Positions 21,677 to 31,262 of a stretch of DNA of 64,000 nt are shown here, piece after piece. The notes below the pieces were generated by a model. The model was not told where the DNA came from, ran no database searches, and saw only the letters and a list, made by a program, of their open reading frames with translations. Positions within the stretch are counted from its first letter, which is position 1. Every line of letters begins with the position of its first letter. The DNA comes from Pseudomonas promysalinigenes. Its GTDB lineage: Bacteria; Pseudomonadota; Gammaproteobacteria; Pseudomonadales; Pseudomonadaceae. A program made the position numbers and the translations under genes. The stretch lies in assembly GCF_014269025.2 (NCBI RefSeq), contig NZ_CP077094.1, positions 3,968,001 to 4,032,000 on the forward strand, given 5' to 3'.

Positions 21677-22523
21677 GCCTGTGCGCCTGCAGCCGCAGAT
21701 GCGCTCGCTGCCCTGGCGCCAGGCTCAGGCCCTCGCCACTGCCGCTGGCGGCCTCGACGCAGACGAAACCCTGACACTCACGGCCAGTGACGCCCATCAA
21801 TGGCCGATTACCTGGGTGCCAGACCACGGTATCGTGGCTGTCACCGGTATCGATGCACAGCTCGCGCTGCCATGCCGGGTCCTGCAACTGCACGCGCGGC
21901 GTGCCTGGGTAGACTTTCTGGCAGCCGCCCTTGAGCTTCAAGGCGCCTTCTTCACGGCAGGCCTGACGGCTCAGGCGGTCGTAACCTTCGATGTCTTCCA
22001 GGCCAGATAGCGCTATCTCGGAAACGTCACTGATACGCCAGTAAGCCAACAGCGCATGGCTCAACTGGCAAGGTTCGCTGTCCTGATGCTCGGTGCTCAG
22101 GCTCAGTTCCATGCGGCTGCCAAGCTTGGCATGCAGGTCGACCTGCCAATCGCACAAGTCCAGCCGCCACTTAAGGCTGACGCCCTGCTCGTCCTCCCGA
22201 CTGTCTACCAGCTTCCAGTCCAGCAAGCGCGCCCAGCCGTGGGCGGGCCACAGGTCCTCGCTGGGGTGGCGGCCATACCAGGGCCAACACACTGGCACCC
22301 CACCGCGAATGGCACCCACTTGCGGCCACTGCTCGGCGCACCACAACCACGGCCGCTCGCCGGCCGGCTGAAAATGCAGCAGTTGGGCGCCCTGGCGGCT
22401 GAACACTGCCTGGCAACGGGGGTGATCGATGATCAGCACATCGCGCTGCTGATAACGCTCCCACTCGAAAGTCGGCCGGGGCCGCTGCGAGGAAAAGAAG
22501 CGATGGAGCGGATGTTCAGGCAT
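21669..22523 (-). CDS. D-hexose-6-phosphate mutarotase / aldose 1-epimerase family
   Basis: A 284-aa protein of the YeaD type, interconverting alpha and beta anomers of hexose-6-phosphates. Visible family features are [18 protein letters not shown], the [11 protein letters not shown] motif with substrate-binding residues, and STEHQDSEP. It is the last gene of the gtsABCD-oprB series, 117 bp and one strong hairpin after oprB, so its expression may be partly separate. Its role beside Glk and Zwf would be to speed delivery of beta-glucose-6-phosphate; that is inference. Confidence 0.88.
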   Translation of the reverse strand: MPEHPLHRFFSSQRPRPTFEWERYQQRDVLIIDHPRCQAVFSRQGAQLLHFQPAGERPWLWCAEQWPQVGAIRGGVPVCWPWYGRHPSEDLWPAHGWARLLDWKLVDSREDEQGVSLKWRLDLCDWQVDLHAKLGSRMELSLSTEHQDSEPCQLSHALLAYWRISDVSEIALSGLEDIEGYDRLSRQACREEGALKLKGGCQKVYPGTPRVQLQDPAWQRELCIDTGDSHDTVVWHPGNRPLMGVTGRECQGFVCVEAASGSGEGLSLAPGQRAHLRLQAHRLS

Positions 22524-22568
22524 GGTTCCAAGCTCTTGTTGTTTGAGATAGCGCTACCTCAGCCCATC

Positions 22569-22601
22569 CCCGGCACCCACTGCAAACCAGTGGGTGCCGG
22601 G
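22569..22601. terminator. Strong hairpin after oprB
   Basis: CCCGGCACCCACTG (22569-22582), loop CAAAC, CAGTGGGTGCCGGG (22588-22601): a perfect 14-bp stem. There is no U-tract on the oprB strand, so it may be a leaky terminator or a 3'-end stabiliser for the abundant porin mRNA. Confidence 0.65.
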
Positions 22602-22640
22602 AGCCGAAGTTGGATTGGCGTAAATTTACAACAATTGGCC

Positions 22641-23984
22641 TTAGAATGACGACTGAATCTTCAACCCCGCGACCAGTGCGCTGTCCACATCGTCGACGCC
22701 ACCTGGGTGCTTGATATATTGAAGGTTGGGCCGCACGGTCAGCCAGTTGGTGACATGGAAGCCGTAATAAAGCTCGGCGTTGTACTCAGTACGCTGTACC
22801 GGCACGAACCCTGGGTTGTCGTAATCATCGATACCGCTCTGGGCATTGAGCAACTGAGCGCGTTTCTTCACATCATCGTTGACATGAATGCGCGCCACGC
22901 CAAAGCCTATGTCGTCCTTGGGCCGGGCGTCGAAGGCGCCTTTATAGACCAGGCCCACCTGTTGGTAGTTGTCGACCACGTTGGTGGCTTTGTCATGCAC
23001 GGTGAAGTTGGCGAACAGGCTCAGGCCTCGGTTGGCATCGCCGCCATGGGCGGTGACCTGCTGCTGCGCCACCACCCACCAGCCATGCTTGCTCGAGTGC
23101 GACTTGAAGGCCTCGCCAGTGAGGGCCTGCGGGTTGCCATTAATGTCGTCGTACACGTCATCGGCTTTGGCGGTGCTGTAGTAATAACCCAGGCGGTATT
23201 CCCCCGGCAGGTCATTGAGCTTGGGCTGCCAGACCATCTCCACCGGCAAGATCGCACCCTTGGTGCCACTGCCACTGAGTTTGAAGCCGTTGCCAGTCTC
23301 CAGGTTCGACGGGTTTTGTTCATAGGCGCCGACCTGAACGAAGAACTCCGGCGTGATGTTGTACTTGACCCGCAACGCCCACTGGCTGACCGGCCAGTTG
23401 TACCAGATGCCACCCACCCAGTTGCCCACCTGCGATCCGCAGAAGGCCAGGTTCTGGAAGTCGCAGGGGAAGCTGTTGAAGTCTTCGCCCTCACCGAAGC
23501 GGCCTACCTTCACATCCAGCGCGCCATCGAAATATTTCTGCTTGACCCACATCTGCGTCAGACGCCAAGTCTGGCCACGGCCCCACACCTCCTGCACCGA
23601 ACTGAACTGGCCGGCACGCGGGTCGCTGATACGATCGTTGGACAGGTTGCGACCGCTGCGCTCGGTGATCGCCAGCTTGAACTCGGCATCGTGCCAACCG
23701 AGGATCTTTTGCAGATCCAGGTGCGCGCCCAAGGCAAACTGGTCGCTGTAGCGCGCGGTTTTGTCGTGGTTGTACCCGCCGTGCAAATTCCCGGCTACCT
23801 CGCCCACGTAGTCCAGGGTGAAGTCGTAACCCTTGTTCAGAAGCTCGGTGCGGGTACCGCCCCAATCGCCGGTCATCCATTTCGACTCGCTGGAAAATGC
23901 CTCGGCAGCTTGCGCGCCACTGCTGCCGACCACGGCGAGCAGGGCCAATGAACCCAGGGTTGTGATGCGTTTGCGCTGTTCCAT
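22641..23984 (-). CDS. oprB: Carbohydrate-selective porin OprB
   Basis: A 447-aa outer-membrane porin with a signal peptide (MEQRKRITTLGSLALLAVVGSSG..AQA) and the OprB family opening SKWMTGDWGGTRTELLNKGYDF. The remainder is aromatic-girdle beta-strand sequence ending in a terminal Phe (QSSF), the outer-membrane sorting signal. It lets glucose and related sugars into the periplasm for GtsA. It lies 41 bp downstream of gtsD. A Crc/Hfq-type CA motif (24003-24010) precedes the ribosome-binding site. Confidence 0.95.
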   Translation of the reverse strand: MEQRKRITTLGSLALLAVVGSSGAQAAEAFSSESKWMTGDWGGTRTELLNKGYDFTLDYVGEVAGNLHGGYNHDKTARYSDQFALGAHLDLQKILGWHDAEFKLAITERSGRNLSNDRISDPRAGQFSSVQEVWGRGQTWRLTQMWVKQKYFDGALDVKVGRFGEGEDFNSFPCDFQNLAFCGSQVGNWVGGIWYNWPVSQWALRVKYNITPEFFVQVGAYEQNPSNLETGNGFKLSGSGTKGAILPVEMVWQPKLNDLPGEYRLGYYYSTAKADDVYDDINGNPQALTGEAFKSHSSKHGWWVVAQQQVTAHGGDANRGLSLFANFTVHDKATNVVDNYQQVGLVYKGAFDARPKDDIGFGVARIHVNDDVKKRAQLLNAQSGIDDYDNPGFVPVQRTEYNAELYYGFHVTNWLTVRPNLQYIKHPGGVDDVDSALVAGLKIQSSF

Positions 23985-24002
23985 CCCTTTGCGTCCTCTT
24001 TT

Positions 24003-24010
24003 TTCTTATT
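24003..24010 (-). promoter_or_regulatory. CA motif (Crc/Hfq) before oprB
   Basis: AATAAGAA on the minus strand matches AANAANAA, the A-rich Hfq/Crc target of pseudomonads, and is followed by AAAAGAGG just upstream of the oprB start. Its position fits translational repression on preferred carbon sources. Confidence 0.5.
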
Positions 24011-24025
24011 GGTGATGTAGACGGT

Positions 24026-25180
24026 TTAACGGCTCTTGATCTGAGCCACGTTGTCCTTTACGACAGTTTCACTGCTGGCCAGGTGCAGGCGTTCGCCGCT
24101 GTCAGCGTCGAACAGCAGCACCTTGGCCGGGTCGAATTGCAGGTTCAGGCTGTCGCCGACCCGGCAGTCGATATCGGGCGCCAAGCGGCAGCAGACCTTG
24201 GTCTGGTTGAGGGTGACGAACACCAAAAGGTCCGGCCCGGTGGGCTCGGTCACCTGCACTTCGGCGCGAATCCCCGGCAGGCCATTGCCCTGGTTTGCAC
24301 CCAAGCTGATCTGCTCAGGGCGGATACCGAGAATGACCTGGCGGCCGTCGAGGTCATCATTGGACTGCCCCAGTGGCAGTTCGCAGCGGGCTTGCCCACT
24401 GTCGAGCACTGCCATCAGGCGCCCATCCTGATTGGCCAGGCGTACCGCAATGAAGTTCATCGGCGGCGAGCCGATGAAGCTGGCAACGAATTGGTTGGCC
24501 GGGTCGTTGTAGATCTGCTGGGGCGTGCCGAACTGCTGAATGATGCCATCCTTCATCACCGCCACTTTGTCGCCCAGGGTCATGGCCTCGATCTGGTCGT
24601 GGGTGACATACACCGTGGTGGTTTTCAGGCGCTGGTGCATCAGTTTCATTTCCGTACGCATCTCCACCCGCAACTTGGCGTCCAGGTTGGACAGCGGCTC
24701 GTCGAACAGGTAGATCTTCGGCCGCCGCGCCAGCGCGCGGCCCATGGCCACACGCTGCTGCTGGCCACCGGAAAGCTGTGCCGGCTTGCGCGCCAGCAGG
24801 TGCTCGATCTGCAACAGCTTGGCCACCCGCGCCACCTCCTCATCGATGGCAGCCTGGGGCATCTTGCGGATCTTCAGGCCGAACTCGATGTTTTCGCGCA
24901 CGCTCATGGTCGGGTACAGCGCGTAGCTCTGGAACACCATGGCGATATCGCGATCCTTGGGGCTCATGCCGCTGACATCCTGCCCGTCGATGAGGATTGC
25001 GCCACCGGTGATTTGCTCAAGGCCGGCGATGCAGTTCATCAAGGTCGACTTGCCACAGCCGGAAGGGCCCACCAGGATCAGGAACTCGCCATCCTTGATC
25101 GCCAACTGGATGTCCTTGAGGGTGTCCGGCAGGCCGGTACCGTAGGTCTTGTTCACATTGCGAAGTTCGAGTGTTGCCAT
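24026..25180 (-). CDS. gtsD: Glucose/mannose ABC transporter ATP-binding protein
   Basis: A 384-aa MalK/UgpC-type ATPase: Walker [10 protein letters not shown] at 38-46, Q-loop, signature LSGGQQQR, Walker [13 protein letters not shown], and a C-terminal TOBE regulatory region ([10 protein letters not shown]). It energises glucose import through GtsBC at the inner membrane. It starts 3 bp after the gtsC stop. Confidence 0.95.
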   Translation of the reverse strand: MATLELRNVNKTYGTGLPDTLKDIQLAIKDGEFLILVGPSGCGKSTLMNCIAGLEQITGGAILIDGQDVSGMSPKDRDIAMVFQSYALYPTMSVRENIEFGLKIRKMPQAAIDEEVARVAKLLQIEHLLARKPAQLSGGQQQRVAMGRALARRPKIYLFDEPLSNLDAKLRVEMRTEMKLMHQRLKTTTVYVTHDQIEAMTLGDKVAVMKDGIIQQFGTPQQIYNDPANQFVASFIGSPPMNFIAVRLANQDGRLMAVLDSGQARCELPLGQSNDDLDGRQVILGIRPEQISLGANQGNGLPGIRAEVQVTEPTGPDLLVFVTLNQTKVCCRLAPDIDCRVGDSLNLQFDPAKVLLFDADSGERLHLASSETVVKDNVAQIKSR

Positions 25181-25183
25181 GAC

Positions 25184-26029
25184 TTACCCCTTGACCGCGC
25201 CGGCGGTGAGCCCGCGGACGAAATATTTGCCTGCCACCACATAAACCAGCAGGGTTGGCAGACCGGCGATCATTGCCGCCGCCATGTCGACGTTGTATTC
25301 CTTGGCCCCAGTGCTGGTGTTGACCAGGTTATTCAGAGCCACGGTGATCGGCTGCGAATCGCCGCTGGAAAACACCACGCCGAACAGGAAGTCGTTCCAG
25401 ATCTGGGTGAACTGCCAGATCAGGCAGACCATGATGATCGGCGTCGACATCGGCAGGATGATGCGGCGGAAAATGGTGAAGAAACCCGCGCCGTCCAGGC
25501 GTGCAGCCTTGACCAGGGCATCGGGGATGCTCACGTAGAAGTTGCGAAAGAACAGCGTGGTAAAGGCCAGGCCGTAGACCACGTGCACCAACACCAGGCC
25601 GCTGGTGGTGCTGGCCAGCCCCAGCTTGCCGAGGGTGAACGAAGCCGGCAGCAGCACCGTCTGGAACGGCAGGAAGCAGCCGAACAGCAATAGCCCGAAG
25701 AACAGCTGCGAGCCGCGAAAGCGCCACATCGCCAGCACATAGCCATTCAGTGCGCCGATGGCTGTAGAGATCAGTACCGCCGGCACGGTGATCATGATCG
25801 AGTTCCAGAAGTAGCCACTGACCGTTTCCCAGGCCTTGACCCAGCCGATGCCGGTAATTACCGCAGGCCAGCTCAGCAGGTTGCCGGTACTGATGTCTTC
25901 CGGGGACTTGAAGCTGGTCAACAGCATCACCACCAGCGGCACCAGGTACAGCAGCACGGCGATCAGCAGTACCGCATGGATGGCGATACGGCTGAGGCTG
26001 ACCGGCGACTTGATCGACACGTCACGCAT
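25184..26029 (-). CDS. gtsC: Glucose ABC transporter permease
   Basis: A 281-aa inner-membrane permease of the MalG type with six predicted helices. The cytoplasmic EAA loop is DALVKAARLDGAGFFTIFRRIILPM, through which it contacts the ATPase. The 8-bp overlap with gtsB and the 3-bp gap to gtsD mark one operon. Confidence 0.95.
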   Translation of the reverse strand: MRDVSIKSPVSLSRIAIHAVLLIAVLLYLVPLVVMLLTSFKSPEDISTGNLLSWPAVITGIGWVKAWETVSGYFWNSIMITVPAVLISTAIGALNGYVLAMWRFRGSQLFFGLLLFGCFLPFQTVLLPASFTLGKLGLASTTSGLVLVHVVYGLAFTTLFFRNFYVSIPDALVKAARLDGAGFFTIFRRIILPMSTPIIMVCLIWQFTQIWNDFLFGVVFSSGDSQPITVALNNLVNTSTGAKEYNVDMAAAMIAGLPTLLVYVVAGKYFVRGLTAGAVKG

Positions 26030-26930
26030 GGCGCTTGCTCCTGAGTTCCGAATACAGGTACGGCACGAGGATCGCCAGGATCGCCCCGAGCATCAGGATG
26101 GCGCTGGCCGAACCCATGCCCATCTGGCCACGGCTGAAGGTGAAGGAGTACATGAACATCGCCGGCAGGTCAGAGGAATAACCAGGCCCACCGGCCGTCA
26201 TTGCCGCTACCAGGTCGAAACTTTTGATCGCGATATGCGAGAGGATCATCAGCGAGCTGAAAAACACCGGGCGCAGGCTAGGCAGTACCACGGTCCAATA
26301 GATACGTGGCAGGCTGGCACCGTCGATTTGCGCAGCGCGAATGATCGACTGGTCGACCCCGCGCAAGCCGGCAAGGAACATCGCCATGATGAAGCCCGAG
26401 GCCTGCCATACGGCGGCGATCACCAAGCAGTACACCACCCGGTCAGGGTCGATCAGCCAGTCCAGGCGAAAACCCTCCCAGCCCCAATCGCGCAGCAGCT
26501 TGTCCAGACCCATCCCAGGGTTGAGCAGCCACTTCCAGGCGGTACCGGTGACGATCATCGACAGCGCCATGGGGTACAGGTAGATCGTGCGGATGAAACC
26601 CTCGCGGCGGATACGCTGGTCCAGCAACACCGCCAGCAGCACACCAATAGCCAGGCTAATGGCGATGAACAGCCCACCGAAGAGCGCAAGGTTCTTGCTC
26701 GCTACCCACCAGCGGTCGTTGTCGAACAAACGGGCGTACTGCGCCAGGCCCGCCCATTTGTAGGTCGGCAGAAAAGTCGAAGTGGTGAAGGACAGCACGA
26801 AGGTCCACAGGATGTAGCCGTAAAAGCCCACCAGAACGATGAACATGCTCGGCGCCAGCACCAGTTTCGGCAGCCAGCGCTGCAGCGCGTCCAGGGGGGA
26901 AGCCCGCAGTTGGGCGGTCAGTGTCGTCAT
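26022..26930 (-). CDS. gtsB: Glucose ABC transporter permease
   Basis: A 302-aa MalF-type permease with six or more hydrophobic helices and the EAA loop SIIRAAQIDGASLPRIYWTVVLPSL. ATG 26930 is used; an in-frame GTG three codons upstream (26939) is possible, and neither has a strong ribosome-binding site. It is separated from gtsA by 136 bp filled with a REP-type inverted repeat, the only large gap in the operon. Confidence 0.93.
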   Translation of the reverse strand: MTTLTAQLRASPLDALQRWLPKLVLAPSMFIVLVGFYGYILWTFVLSFTTSTFLPTYKWAGLAQYARLFDNDRWWVASKNLALFGGLFIAISLAIGVLLAVLLDQRIRREGFIRTIYLYPMALSMIVTGTAWKWLLNPGMGLDKLLRDWGWEGFRLDWLIDPDRVVYCLVIAAVWQASGFIMAMFLAGLRGVDQSIIRAAQIDGASLPRIYWTVVLPSLRPVFFSSLMILSHIAIKSFDLVAAMTAGGPGYSSDLPAMFMYSFTFSRGQMGMGSASAILMLGAILAILVPYLYSELRSKRHA

Positions 26931-26960
26931 GTTAGCCACCAGGGTAAGGTCAACAGATCA

Positions 26961-27057
26961 CCTGCAGGAGTGGGCTGCCCCGCGAACAAGCCACCGCCAG
27001 GCGGTGGCTACGCAGGTGTTCGCGGTTTAACCCGCTCCAGCAGGGATTTGGCCAAGC
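26961..27057. repeat. REP-type composite hairpin between gtsA and gtsB
   Basis: Outer arms GAGTGGGCTGCCCCGCGAACA and TGTTCGCGGTTTAACCCGCTC (approximate, 26968-27053) flank a perfect inner hairpin AGCCACCGC (26989-26997)-CAG-GCGGTGGCT (27001-27009). It has the typical P. putida REP consensus ends. Its place just after the binding-protein gene suggests it protects or terminates the mRNA so that GtsA exceeds the membrane parts. Confidence 0.7.
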
Positions 27058-27066
27058 TCGAACGGG

Positions 27067-28353
27067 CTATTTGGCAGCCTTGACCGCCGCAGCCAGCTTC
27101 TTCGCCGCATCGGCCGGGTCGGCCTTGGGGTCGTTGATGTAGTTGGTCACCACATCGAAGAAGGCACCCTGGACAGCCAGCGAAGTGGCCATGTTGTGCG
27201 CCATGCTCGGCTGCAGGCCGCCAGTCTTGGCGTCGGCGAGGAAGTCCTTGGCCGAGGTCTGGGCACACTCGTCGAAGCCGTACTTGCCCATGTCGGCGAG
27301 CATGTCGTTACGCACCGGGATCGAACCCTTGTTGATGCTGAAGACCTTCTGGAAGTCCTGGCCCATGACGTTGCGGGCAATGTCCTGCTGACCGGCGGCG
27401 GTACCTTCGTCGTTCTGCTTGAACACCACCAGCGAGTCGATGTTGTAGAGGAATGCTTTGTCGGTGCCAGGGAACGGTACGCACTGGTAGTCCTTGCCGG
27501 CGGTCTTCTTGGCAAGGGTCCACTCGCTCTTGGCCCAATCGCCCATGATCTGCATGCCGGCTTTGCCATTGATGACCTTGGCCGCTTCCAGGTTCCAATC
27601 CTGGCCTTTGCCATCAGGGTCCATGTAGGTGGCGATTTTCTTCAGATCGGTCAATGCCTGGACCATCTGCGGGCCAGTCAGGGCCGCCGGGTCCAGGTCG
27701 ACCAGAGCCTTCTTGTAGCCATCTGCTCCCATCACCGCCAGCACCACGCTTTCGAATACGGTGCTGTCCTGCCAAGGTTGGCCGCCATGGGCGAGCGGGA
27801 TGAAACCAGCCGCCTTGAGCTTGTCGGCAGCGGCGTAGAATTCATCGAGTGTGGTTGGCGCCTTGTCGATGCCGGCCTTCTTGAAGACGTCCGGGTTGAT
27901 CCACAGCCAGTTGATGCGGTGGATGTTGACCGGCACCGCAACGTAGGCGCCTTCGTATTTCACGGTGTTGGCGACCTTTTGATCGAGCAAAGCATCCCAT
28001 TTTTCTTCTTTGGCGACGCTTTCGAGTACCTCTGGGTCCAGCAGCCCGGTGGTCGCCCATTCCTGGATGTCCGGGCCTTTGATCTGGGCGACTCCAGGCG
28101 GATTGCCTGCGACGGCGCGGCTTTTGAGCACCGTCATGGCAGTGGCACCGCCACCACCGGCAACAGCGCCGTCCTTCCAGACGAAGCCATCTTTCTCGAC
28201 GTTCGATTTGAGCACATCGACAGCAGCTTTTTCACCACCGGAGGTCCACCAGTGCACCACTTCGACAGTGCCTTTGGAATCGGCAGCCGACACACTGAAG
28301 GGCAGGAGCGAGGCAAGGGAGATCGCGGCGGCGAGGCGGAGGGTAGAATTCAT
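27067..28353 (-). CDS. gtsA: Periplasmic glucose-binding protein
   Basis: A 428-aa family 1 extracellular solute-binding protein. The signal peptide is [23 protein letters not shown], followed by [20 protein letters not shown], typical of sugar-binding proteins. It delivers glucose from OprB to GtsBCD. AAAGG precedes the ATG, and a perfect CA motif AACAACAA sits immediately 5' of that site. It is first in the gtsABCD-oprB-mutarotase series. Confidence 0.95.
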   Translation of the reverse strand: MNSTLRLAAAISLASLLPFSVSAADSKGTVEVVHWWTSGGEKAAVDVLKSNVEKDGFVWKDGAVAGGGGATAMTVLKSRAVAGNPPGVAQIKGPDIQEWATTGLLDPEVLESVAKEEKWDALLDQKVANTVKYEGAYVAVPVNIHRINWLWINPDVFKKAGIDKAPTTLDEFYAAADKLKAAGFIPLAHGGQPWQDSTVFESVVLAVMGADGYKKALVDLDPAALTGPQMVQALTDLKKIATYMDPDGKGQDWNLEAAKVINGKAGMQIMGDWAKSEWTLAKKTAGKDYQCVPFPGTDKAFLYNIDSLVVFKQNDEGTAAGQQDIARNVMGQDFQKVFSINKGSIPVRNDMLADMGKYGFDECAQTSAKDFLADAKTGGLQPSMAHNMATSLAVQGAFFDVVTNYINDPKADPADAAKKLAAAVKAAK

Positions 28354-28366
28354 CGCAATACCTTTC

Positions 28367-28374
28367 TTGTTGTT
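28367..28374 (-). promoter_or_regulatory. CA motif (Crc/Hfq) before gtsA
   Basis: AACAACAA on the minus strand, a perfect AANAANAA match, is directly followed by GAAAGG, the gtsA ribosome-binding site. Glucose uptake genes are known Crc targets in P. putida. Confidence 0.6.
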
Positions 28375-28424
28375 ATGCAGGGCAAGTCGATCGCTTGCAT
28401 TGCATGGAGTCTAATCAGCGCGCC

Positions 28425-28446
28425 CGCTTCGCCAGGTAACGAAGCG
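28425..28446 (-). terminator. Hairpin between the AGE-family gene and gtsA
   Basis: CGCTTCG (28425-28431), 8-nt loop, CGAAGCG (28440-28446), starting 11 bp after the stop of the upstream gene. No U-tract. It could be a terminator or an operator palindrome in the gts promoter region. Confidence 0.35.
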
Positions 28447-28457
28447 ATGCGCGAATG

Positions 28458-29705
28458 TCATCGTTTGGTTACATAGTGCGAAACGGCAGTTGCCAGGCTC
28501 GGGGCCAATGGCAGGTTGGGCAGCAGTAGTGCTTGATAGGCGTGGTAGAGGTCAGGCTTGCCTGGCCATAGCGTACCGGCTGGGTTGTTGCTGGCATCGA
28601 GTTCGTGATGCCAGCTACCGCGATCGCGGTCTATGAAATGCTTGTCGATGAACGCCCAGAAACACTGGTACCACTGCTGATAGCGTGCTTCTGCGGTTCT
28701 GCGCCACAAGGCGGCCGCCGTGGCGCAAGCTTCGGCGTGGACCCAGTGCAGGCGTTGCCTGACCACTGGGCGGTTGTCCCAGTCCAGCGTGTAGACAAAG
28801 CCTGGCTCACCATCGACGCCCCAGGCCTGGCGACAGGCGCTGTCGAACAAGCCGCAGGCGCATTCCAGCAGCCAATCCGGTGCGCCCTGCCCGGCCAGGC
28901 GCAAGCTGGCCTCCAGATGCAGCAGCAGCCGCGCCCACTCCAAGGCATGCCCAGGCGTTGTGCCATAGGGCCGGAACAGATCGGCTGGCTGAGCCTGGTT
29001 ATAGTGCAGCAGTGGCTGCCAGCTGGCGTCGAAGTGCTCGATGACCCGGTAGCCACTGGCAGTGGCATGGACGTGAATGATGCGCTCGGCAATGCGCAAG
29101 GCACGCTGCAACCACAGCGGGTCGCCAGTGGCATCGGCCAGGGCCAGGAATGCTTCGGTGGCGTGCATGTTGCTGTTGGCGCCACGGTAGGGCTCAGGCA
29201 ATTGCCAGGTACGGAAGAAGCTCTCATCCAGGGCACCCTGCGCCTCGCACCAGAAATGCCCTTCGATCACCCGCACCACATCCCCTAGCAACTGCCTGGC
29301 CCCGGCAACCCCAGCCACTGCCGCAGAGCTGGCTGCCAGCGCCACGAATGCATGCAGGTAGGCCAGCTTGGCATCATCGTTGTCGCCATAAGGATGGCCG
29401 AACCAGCCATCATGTTCATGATCGCGCAGTGGCCCCAGCAGGGCCGCGACACCGTGCTCGGCATAGGCAAGGCAGCCCGGCTCGCCCTGCATGTGAGCGA
29501 TCGCGAAACAATGGGTCATGCGCGCTGTGTTCAGGGTTTGAGCGCTGGCGCCTGGGGCAAGACGCCCTTCAGCATCGAGGCTACCAAAGCCCTCGGGCAA
29601 CCGGGAGGCCTTGGCGAAGTCGAGCAGCCGCCGCCCTTCTTGCCGCAGCCAGGCTGCATGGGCAGGCGAATCCAGGCAGCTGCCAACAGGGAAATCAAGA
29701 TTCAT
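28458..29705 (-). CDS. AGE-family sugar epimerase/isomerase
   Basis: A 415-aa protein of the N-acylglucosamine 2-epimerase/mannose isomerase superfamily, an (alpha/alpha)6 barrel. Recognisable are the His- and Trp-rich segments around NSNMHATEAFLALADATGD, PGHALEWARLL and WVHAEACATAAALWRR, which hold the catalytic histidines. It probably interconverts mannose/fructose or glucose, feeding hexoses into Glk; the exact sugar cannot be told. ATG 29705 has AAGGA 12 nt upstream, while ATG 29717 abuts the same AAGGA. It lies between the gts operon and the gtrS/gltR genes on the same strand. Confidence 0.82.
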   Translation of the reverse strand: MNLDFPVGSCLDSPAHAAWLRQEGRRLLDFAKASRLPEGFGSLDAEGRLAPGASAQTLNTARMTHCFAIAHMQGEPGCLAYAEHGVAALLGPLRDHEHDGWFGHPYGDNDDAKLAYLHAFVALAASSAAVAGVAGARQLLGDVVRVIEGHFWCEAQGALDESFFRTWQLPEPYRGANSNMHATEAFLALADATGDPLWLQRALRIAERIIHVHATASGYRVIEHFDASWQPLLHYNQAQPADLFRPYGTTPGHALEWARLLLHLEASLRLAGQGAPDWLLECACGLFDSACRQAWGVDGEPGFVYTLDWDNRPVVRQRLHWVHAEACATAAALWRRTAEARYQQWYQCFWAFIDKHFIDRDRGSWHHELDASNNPAGTLWPGKPDLYHAYQALLLPNLPLAPSLATAVSHYVTKR

Positions 29706-29807
29706 GAGCCGGCGCATTCCTTGCCAGTGGTGCTGCGAAGTCTAACCAGCCGACCCGGCCGGCATGTCACGAAGGACTGCGGTTATGTCACCAAGCCGTG
29801 ACATTCG

Positions 29808-31262
29808 TCACTCCGCGCTTCGGGGCAAGTGCAGCGTGACGCGCAGGCCGCCCTCGCGCAAATTGAGCAGGCTGACCTCACCGCCGTGGCTGTGAGCGAT
29901 GTTGCGCGCGATGCCCAAGCCCAGGCCGTAGCCCTGCTGGCTGGCGGCCAGACGAAAGTGCGGCTCGAACACCTGTTCCATCTGCTGTTGCGGCACGCCT
30001 GGGCCTTGGTCTTCCACCTGCAGCACGAACCCCTGGGGGCTATCGATGATGCGCAGGTGGGCTCGCTCGCCGTACTTGATGGCGTTGTCGATCAGGTTGC
30101 CGATGCAACGGCGCAGGGCCAGAGGTTTGCCCGGATACGGGGCCAAAGCCCGACCTTCGACGGTGACCCGCCCATCCTGCAGATATGGCTCGGCCAGAAT
30201 TTCCAGCACCTGATTGAGGTCGACCGGCTCGATGTTCTCGTGGATATCGGTGTCCTTCACGCATTGCAGCGCCCCTTTGACCAGTAGCTCCAGCTCATCG
30301 AGGTCCTGGCTGAACTTGGCCTGCAAGCGCTCGTCTTCAAGTAGCTCCACACGCAGGCGCAAGCGGGTGATCGGGGTACGCAGGTCGTGGGAAATGGCAC
30401 TGAACAACTGGGAGCGTTCGGTCAGGTAACGGCTGATGCGCTCACGCATGCTGTTGAACGCCCGCCCCACTTCCACCACCTCGCTGCCACCGCCTTCGGC
30501 CACCGGGGCCACATCGGCGCCTAAAGAAAGCTCACGGGCTGCACGCGCCAAGCGCTTGAGCGGCCAGCTCTGCCAGTGCACCAGCAAGCCGATGAACAGC
30601 AACAGTAAAGCCGTGGTCAGCACGATGAAGCCGATCTGCTGGCGAGGCAGGCGTTCGGCTTCAAGGCCCGTGTAAGGCTCGGGCAACAACGAGGCGATAT
30701 ACAGCCACTCCCCTTCGCCAAGACGAATTTGGGTGACCAACACCGGTGGGTTGAGCGGCTCCAGGGTCAAAGAATAATGCGCCCACGAACGCGGCAGCTC
30801 GTCGAGTTTAAGGCCGCTGTTGAATATGCGCAGGTCATCAGGGCTGACGAACTCCACGGAGATTTGCATGCCCTCGCCCAGACGCTCATGCAGTACTTGC
30901 TCAAACACCTCGATCACCGCCTGCTTGCGCGGGGTGTTGGGCAACAGCGGCATGTCCAGCGGCTTGTCGTTGAGTGATACGAAAAAGCGCGTACCGCCCA
31001 TGCTGCGCAATTGATCAAGAACCATCGGCCGATAGGCCACCGGCAGTGAGCGAAAGTAACTGACGCTGGCGCTCATCGAGTGAGCCAGGCTGCCAGCGCT
31101 GGCGCGCAGACCTTGCAATTGGCTCGCGCGCAACTGCGCAACCCAGATCACGCTCGACAAGCCCTGGGCCAGTAGCACCACCAACAAGGTCAGCAGCAGC
31201 ATGCGCCCCAGCAATGAGCGCGGCAGCAGGCGCCAGCGCCGCTCAGGACGCGCAGCAGACAT
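29808..31262 (-). CDS. gtrS: Sensor histidine kinase of glucose uptake
   Basis: A 484-aa inner-membrane kinase: TM1 at about 19-42, a periplasmic sensor of about 165 residues, TM2 at about 210-229, then HAMP. The phosphoacceptor is His292 in SAISHDLRTP, with N-box NLIDNAIKYGE and G-boxes VEDQGPGVP and GYGLGLGIA. GtrS in P. aeruginosa binds 2-ketogluconate and 6-phosphogluconate and phosphorylates GltR, relieving repression of gts/oprB. ATG 31262 overlaps the 3' end of gltR by 20 bp. Confidence 0.92.
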   Translation of the reverse strand: MSAARPERRWRLLPRSLLGRMLLLTLLVVLLAQGLSSVIWVAQLRASQLQGLRASAGSLAHSMSASVSYFRSLPVAYRPMVLDQLRSMGGTRFFVSLNDKPLDMPLLPNTPRKQAVIEVFEQVLHERLGEGMQISVEFVSPDDLRIFNSGLKLDELPRSWAHYSLTLEPLNPPVLVTQIRLGEGEWLYIASLLPEPYTGLEAERLPRQQIGFIVLTTALLLLFIGLLVHWQSWPLKRLARAARELSLGADVAPVAEGGGSEVVEVGRAFNSMRERISRYLTERSQLFSAISHDLRTPITRLRLRVELLEDERLQAKFSQDLDELELLVKGALQCVKDTDIHENIEPVDLNQVLEILAEPYLQDGRVTVEGRALAPYPGKPLALRRCIGNLIDNAIKYGERAHLRIIDSPQGFVLQVEDQGPGVPQQQMEQVFEPHFRLAASQQGYGLGLGIARNIAHSHGGEVSLLNLREGGLRVTLHLPRSAE

